Shown here: positions 5,104 through 8,241 of the stretch, one piece after another
How positions within the stretch are numbered: the stretch's first letter is position 1
Layout: each line of letters opens with the position of its first letter
From: Halococcaceae archaeon
Lineage (GTDB): Archaea; Halobacteriota; Halobacteria; Halobacteriales; Halalkalicoccaceae
Direction: 5' to 3'
Length of the DNA stretch: 8,241 nucleotides
Assembly: GCA_007129135.1 (NCBI GenBank)
Contig: SKWB01000027.1
Location: forward strand, 1-8,241
Made by a program: the position numbers and the translations under genes
The notes under the pieces: model-generated
Seen by the model: the letters and a program-made list of their open reading frames with translations, nothing else
Told to the model about the DNA's origin: nothing
The model's database searches: none

Positions 5104-6168
5104 TCAGAGGCGATACTCCGCCTCGCCGCTCTCGCTCCCCAGGAACGCCGAGAGGAGGTCGATCACCGCGTCGATATCCGAGAGGTGGGCCATCTCGGTC
5201 ACCGTGTGGAGATACCGGGTCGGGATCGAGATCGCACCCACGGGCGTCGCCCCGCCGGGGACCTGAAAGCCCGCCGTGTCCGTCCCGCCCGCCGGGAGGA
5301 TCTCGAACTGGTGGGCGATCCCCTCGCGCTCTGCGACCTCGCGCAGCCGTCGGTTCACCTTCGGGTTCGTGATCACGCTGGAGTCCTTCAGCTTGATCGC
5401 CGCGCCCTCGCCGAGTTCCGTGACGTACTGGCCCTCCTCGAAGCCGGGGACGTCGTTCGCCACGGTCACGTCGAGGGCGACCGCGAGATCGGAGTCGATG
5501 TCCACCCCGAGCGCCCGCGCCCCGCGCAGGCCGACCTCCTCCTGGACCGTCGCGGCGAAGTGGATTGTACAGGTCGGCTCCTCGATCCGCCGGGCGGCCT
5601 CGACCATCGCGAGCACGCTCACCCGGTCGTCGAGCGCCTTCCCCGTCACCGTCTCGCCGACGATCTCGGTCCCTTGCTCCATCGTCACCAGGTCGCCCGG
5701 GGAGACGTGCTCCGAGACCGCCTCGCCGTCGAGCCCCAGGTCGATCCGGACGTCCTCGGTCTTCGGCTTCTTCTCCAGTTCCTCGTCGTCCATCGTGTGC
5801 GGCGGTGGCGAGCCGATCACCCCCGGTAGCGATCCGTCCTCGGTGTGGATCCGTACGCGCTGGGCCTTGAGAACCCGGGGATCGAACCCGCCGAGCGGAT
5901 CGACCGAGACGAACCCCTCCTCGGAGACGTGGCTCACCATGAACCCGATCTCGTCCATGTGCGCCGCGACCGTCACCTCGTAGTCGGGGTTCTCGACACC
6001 GTGAACCGTCCCAACGACGTTGCCCATCGCGTCGGTTCGTAGCTCGTCGACCTCCGGCGAGAGCGCCTCCTGGATCAGCGCGCGGACCTCGTCCTCGTAG
6101 CCGGGGACGCCGGGGGTTTCCGTCAGTTCGGCGAGCAGCTCGAAGTCGAACTCGGGCGTGAGCTCCAT
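5104..6168 (-). CDS. M42-family metallo-aminopeptidase
   Basis: This encodes a 354-residue dinuclear metal aminopeptidase of the M42 family (TET/deblocking aminopeptidase type), which trims peptides released by the proteasome and usually forms a 12-subunit tetrahedral particle in the cytoplasm. All expected metal and catalytic residues are seen: H70 and D72 in AAHMDEIGF; D180 in KALDDRVS; the catalytic pair E210-E211 in VQEEVGLRG; D233 in VALDVT; and H321 in RYLHTVTEM. The PAGGTDTAG segment is at 292-300. The length equals the family norm. The frame stays open far upstream, but ATG 6168 is chosen because it begins the homologous domain (PGVPGYEDEVR follows at once) and a TTTATA box lies 24-29 nt before it. 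It is followed after 46 nt by the halocyanin-like gene and preceded after 44 nt by the prenyl synthase gene, each with its own promoter. The family also contains proteins once annotated as endoglucanases (CelM); peptidase is the safer name. Confidence 0.95.
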   Translation of the reverse strand: MELTPEFDFELLAELTETPGVPGYEDEVRALIQEALSPEVDELRTDAMGNVVGTVHGVENPDYEVTVAAHMDEIGFMVSHVSEEGFVSVDPLGGFDPRVLKAQRVRIHTEDGSLPGVIGSPPPHTMDDEELEKKPKTEDVRIDLGLDGEAVSEHVSPGDLVTMEQGTEIVGETVTGKALDDRVSVLAMVEAARRIEEPTCTIHFAATVQEEVGLRGARALGVDIDSDLAVALDVTVANDVPGFEEGQYVTELGEGAAIKLKDSSVITNPKVNRRLREVAEREGIAHQFEILPAGGTDTAGFQVPGGATPVGAISIPTRYLHTVTEMAHLSDIDAVIDLLSAFLGSESGEAEYRL

Positions 6169-6191
6169 GGACACCCTCGCCGCTCGTCGTG

Positions 6192-6197
6192 TATAAA
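6192..6197 (-). promoter_or_regulatory. TATA box for the M42 peptidase gene
   Basis: A clean TTTATA on the - strand lies 24-29 nt before the ATG at 6168, in the 44-nt gap after the prenyl synthase stop codon. This is a close match to the haloarchaeal consensus and predicts a leaderless transcript. It fixes the translation start within an otherwise much longer open frame. Confidence 0.7.
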
Positions 6198-6212
6198 CTC
6201 GAAGGGTTCCGC

Positions 6213-7277
6213 TCAGACCTCGCGCTCGATGACGTAGCGGGTGAACGACGAGAGTTCCGCCGCGCGCTCCTCCTCGAGGTCGACCGCCGCGAGGTGCTCT
6301 CGCGCACGTTCGGCGAAGGCCAGCGCGCGCTCTCTGGCGTGCTCGACGCTCCCCGTCTCCCGGACGATCGCGATCGCCTCGTCGATCTCCTCGCGCGTGT
6401 TCTCCTCGGCCTGGAGGATCGCCGCGAGGCGGTCTCTGTCCCGCTCGGAGGCGTTCTCGGCGGCGTGAATGGCGATCAGCGTCCGCTTGCCCTCCCTGAT
6501 GTCGTTGCCGTACGCCTTCCCGAACGCGCCGTCCTCCGCGATCGTGCTCTCGATGTCGAGGATGTCGTCGCCGATCTGGAACGCGATCGACATCTCCTCG
6601 GCGTACCGGGCGATCTCCCGCTCGGTCGCTTCGGACTGGCCGGTGAGTATCGCCGCCAGCCGGGCGACGATCCGGCCGAGACAGCCCGTCTTGCACGCAC
6701 ACATCTCGAGGTACTCCGCCTCGCTCACCGGGGCGTCGGCCGTGTTGTGCCAGTAGATGTCCATCCCCTGGCCGAGGTGTGTGCGGTTCAGTTCGTACAT
6801 CAGCATCTCGAAGATCGCCAGCCGCGTCTCGGCGTCCAGCTCCGCGGGGTTCGCGCTCACCACCTTCAGAGGGAGGAAGTACATCGCGTTGCCGGCGTTG
6901 AGCGCGACGTCGGTCCCGAAGCGGTGGTGGAGGGCGGTCTCGCCCCGGCGCATCGTCGCGCCGTCCTCGACGTCGTCGACGATGATCGTCCCGTTGTGCA
7001 GCACCTCGGGGATGCAGGCGTAGGGGAGGTAGGCCTCCGGATCGGCGCCGAAGCCGTCGATGAGGAGGAGGGTGACGACGGCCCGCCAGCGCTTTCCACC
7101 CCGGTCCAGCAGGTCCCAGATCGGGTCGGCGAGCGCCGCCTGGAGCGCGACGGGGTCGTAGCGGTGGCTCGCCGGCCCGAAGTAGCGCTCGAGGTAGGCC
7201 TCGTCGATCTCCCGCGGCAACAGCTCCTCGATGGCGGCGTCGACGGTCGGCTGCCACTCCGCCAGCACCTCTCGCAT
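6213..7277 (-). CDS. Trans-isoprenyl diphosphate synthase (GGPP synthase-like, IdsA family)
   Basis: This encodes a 354-residue polyprenyl synthetase that adds isopentenyl diphosphate to allylic diphosphates, supplying C20 (or C25) chains for archaeal ether lipids, carotenoids and quinones. Seen: GGKRWR at 60-65 (IPP binding); first Asp-rich motif DDVED at 101-105 followed by MRRGETALHHRFG at 109-121; LNAGNAMYFLPL at 126-137; K196 in CKTG; FQIGDDILD at 233-241 as second Asp-rich motif; and GKAYGNDIREGKRT at 253-266. All catalytic elements are present. Odd: residue -5 to the first motif is Gly96, where short-chain archaeal enzymes carry an aromatic, and the motif ends in Glu-Asp, as in eukaryotic type III GGPP synthases. 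Product length is therefore uncertain. The ATG at 7277 lies 24-31 nt after a TATA-like GGTTTTTC. It is divergent from the MTH865-family gene. Confidence 0.93.
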   Translation of the reverse strand: MREVLAEWQPTVDAAIEELLPREIDEAYLERYFGPASHRYDPVALQAALADPIWDLLDRGGKRWRAVVTLLLIDGFGADPEAYLPYACIPEVLHNGTIIVDDVEDGATMRRGETALHHRFGTDVALNAGNAMYFLPLKVVSANPAELDAETRLAIFEMLMYELNRTHLGQGMDIYWHNTADAPVSEAEYLEMCACKTGCLGRIVARLAAILTGQSEATEREIARYAEEMSIAFQIGDDILDIESTIAEDGAFGKAYGNDIREGKRTLIAIHAAENASERDRDRLAAILQAEENTREEIDEAIAIVRETGSVEHARERALAFAERAREHLAAVDLEEERAAELSSFTRYVIEREV

Positions 7278-7300
7278 ACCCGGGGTTCTCCATCCCCCGT

Positions 7301-7308
7301 GAAAAACC
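7301..7308 (-). promoter_or_regulatory. Probable TATA-like element for the prenyl synthase gene
   Basis: The - strand reads GGTTTTTC, 24-31 nt before the ATG at 7277, and is the only A/T run in a GC-rich interval. Position and composition fit a weak archaeal TATA box giving a leaderless mRNA. It is a T-run rather than a TTTAWA, so the call is tentative. Confidence 0.35.
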
Positions 7309-7378
7309 TTCGTTCACGCCCCCACACCCGCCGTGCCCGCCCTCGAAACCCGCTCCGGGTTCCCCCGGGTTTCAGAAC

Positions 7379-7386
7379 GCTTTTGC
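7379..7386 (+). promoter_or_regulatory. Probable TATA-like element for the MTH865-family gene
   Basis: CGCTTTTG lies 25-32 nt before the ATG at 7411, the expected spacing for a leaderless haloarchaeal promoter. It sits in the 133-nt divergent gap shared with the prenyl synthase gene. Two copies of CCGGGTT occur just upstream (about 7355-7371), which may be chance in this GC-rich DNA. Confidence 0.4.
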
Positions 7387-7410
7387 CCCGTGCGGCGACA
7401 GCTATCCTCC

Positions 7411-7665
7411 ATGGTCGACAGAGACGAACTCCGACAGCAGTTCCACGACGCGTTCTCCGGCGCCGACTACCCGGTGAAGAACCAGATGGACCTCGTCCCG
7501 GCGCTCCCGAACGGCCCCGCGACGCGCTTCGAGTCCGGCGACTTCTCGATGACCGCGATGGAGCTCGCGACGAAGCTCGGCGGCCACCAGGAGTTCCCCT
7601 ACGAGGACCCCGACAGCCTCGTCGACGACGTGATGGACGCCCTCGCCGAACAGGACGAGATATAG
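7411..7665 (+). CDS. MTH865-family protein
   Basis: This encodes an 84-residue small acidic protein of the MTH865 family, named after a Methanothermobacter protein of known helical fold but unknown function. Seen: opening helix DRDELRQQFHDAFSGADYPV, the central segment MDLVPALPNGPATRFESGDFSM at about 26-47 (family LxxALPxGxxTxFxxGDxxxTAxE), TAMELATKL at 48-56, and a final helix DDVMDALAEQ. It is full length. The ATG at 7411 matches the family N-terminus and has a TATA-like box 25-32 nt upstream; earlier in-frame ATGs would add a proline/arginine-rich extension without family features. The next gene downstream is an MFS transporter 64 nt away, with no clear functional link. No enzymatic role is known or proposed. 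Confidence 0.88.
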   Translation: MVDRDELRQQFHDAFSGADYPVKNQMDLVPALPNGPATRFESGDFSMTAMELATKLGGHQEFPYEDPDSLVDDVMDALAEQDEI

Positions 7666-7729
7666 CGTCGGGACGTCTCGATGACCGCTACGTGAACAGC
7701 GAAGTCCCCCCGCCCGGAACGGGGATCCA

Positions 7730-8241
7730 ATGCGTGCGTTCTTCGCGATGCCGCGGGAGGAGCTCCTCTTCGGCCTCCTCGTCGCCTCGATCCACGCGGG
7801 CCAGCACCTCTTCCTCCGGCTCTTCCCGCCGCTCATCCCGATCCTCGTCGTCGATCTAGATACCTCGCTCTGGCAGCTCGGCCTGCTCGTCTCCGTCTAC
7901 ATGTTCGCGGGCGGGCTCTTCCAGGCCCCCATGGGTGTGCTCTCCGACCGGTACGACCGTCAGTACCTCCTGGTACCGGCGTTCGTCGCGATGGGGGTCG
8001 GCTACCTCGTCTTCGTCCTCGCGCCGACCGCCGGCCTCCTCCTCCCAGAGCTCTCGCTCGCGGGCCAGACGTTCGACGGCTCCTACCAGGTGATGGCGCT
8101 CGGGATGTTCACCGCCGGGATCGGCTACAGCGCGATCCACCCGGTCGGCTACCCGCTCATCTCCGCGAACGTCGCCCCCGAGAACAAGGGGAAGGTGCTC
8201 GGGATGTGGGGCAGCGCCTCGAAGGTCGGCGACGCCGGCGC
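7730..8241 (+). CDS. MFS transporter, N-terminal part (runs off the window)
   Basis: The first 170 codons of a major facilitator superfamily transporter in the cytoplasmic membrane are visible. Seen: four predicted membrane helices at about 12-42, 48-70, 79-104 and 120-147. The loop between helices 2 and 3 carries MFS motif A as GVLSDRYDRQYLL at 69-81 (family GxLaDRxGRRxxL). The frame is closed by a TGA at 7682-7684 and the first start after it is the ATG at 7730, so the start is well defined; a second Met at residue 7 is possible. A charged His/Gln-bearing first helix (IHAGQHLFLR at 21-30) is notable. The frame continues through 8241 without a stop, so more than half of a normal 400-residue protein lies outside. 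The substrate cannot be predicted. A drug- or metabolite-efflux role is only the general expectation for the family. Confidence 0.9.
   Translation, partial: MRAFFAMPREELLFGLLVASIHAGQHLFLRLFPPLIPILVVDLDTSLWQLGLLVSVYMFAGGLFQAPMGVLSDRYDRQYLLVPAFVAMGVGYLVFVLAPTAGLLLPELSLAGQTFDGSYQVMALGMFTAGIGYSAIHPVGYPLISANVAPENKGKVLGMWGSASKVGDAG

Noticed and set aside
4561..5829. A long + strand open frame opposite the halocyanin-like and M42 genes
   Set aside because: It is antisense to two well-supported genes, begins with a poly-Ser run that is the complement of the poly-Glu tract, and is Arg/Pro/Val-rich without any family motif. Long antisense frames are expected at this GC content.
6169..7317. Upstream extension of the M42 peptidase frame on the - strand
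   Set aside because: The frame stays open, but the extension is out of frame with the prenyl synthase, is Arg/Gly/Pro-rich, and a clean TTTATA box lies 24-29 nt before the internal ATG at 6168, where the family domain begins.
7333..7410. N-terminal extension of the MTH865-family protein
   Set aside because: The extension has no counterpart in the family and covers the TATA-like box; the ATG at 7411 matches the expected N-terminus.
6189..7859. A + strand open frame of more than 550 codons opposite the prenyl synthase gene
   Set aside because: It lies opposite all catalytic motifs of the prenyl synthase and overlaps the MTH865 and MFS genes in the wrong frame. The translation is Arg-rich and low in complexity.
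1..8241. Search for CRISPR arrays, insertion sequences, toxin-antitoxin or defence genes
   Set aside because: No regularly spaced repeats, terminal inverted repeats, transposase motifs or known defence domains were seen; gene content looks like ordinary haloarchaeal chromosome.

Overview
The window is chromosomal-looking DNA from a halophilic archaeon (Halobacteria). The evidence is very high GC with strong G/C third positions, uniformly acidic proteins (DE-rich linkers and surfaces), a Tat-exported blue copper protein of halocyanin type, an archaeal eIF-1A relative, an MTH865-family protein, and TATA-like boxes placed about 25-34 nt upstream of start codons with almost no 5' leader. The species cannot be named from the sequence.

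Layout: 1-59 holds a probable C-terminal tail of a + strand gene. 218-508 (+) encodes a small, divergent aIF-1A-type OB-fold protein with a GTG start. It converges on a 64-residue cold-shock protein (575-769, -), and a shared stem-loop/T-run lies between them. 894-1625 and 1651-3696 (both -) form a likely two-gene operon: an IucA/IucC-family NIS siderophore synthetase followed by a small TrxR-like flavoprotein that lacks the redox CxxC and most of the NADPH domain. A divergent promoter region (3697-3782) separates this operon from a SRPBCC lipid/hydrophobic-ligand-binding protein (3783-4310, +). That gene converges on a membrane-anchored halocyanin-like protein with a long poly-Glu linker (4329-5057, -). 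Next on the - strand come an M42-family metallo-aminopeptidase (5104-6168) and a trans-isoprenyl diphosphate synthase (6213-7277), each with its own TATA-like box. On the + strand follow an MTH865-family protein (7411-7665) and the N-terminal 170 codons of an MFS transporter that runs off the window (7730-8241).

Functionally the region mixes housekeeping modules (translation, RNA chaperone, peptide turnover, isoprenoid lipid precursors, electron transfer) with an iron-acquisition candidate (the IucA/IucC gene plus flavoprotein). No RNA gene, insertion sequence, CRISPR array or phage remnant was seen. No clearly new multi-gene system stands out. The points most worth checking are the orphan NIS-synthetase/cysteine-free flavoprotein pair, the unusual chain-length region of the prenyl synthase, the halocyanin architecture, and the divergent aIF-1A paralogue with a hairpin upstream of it.
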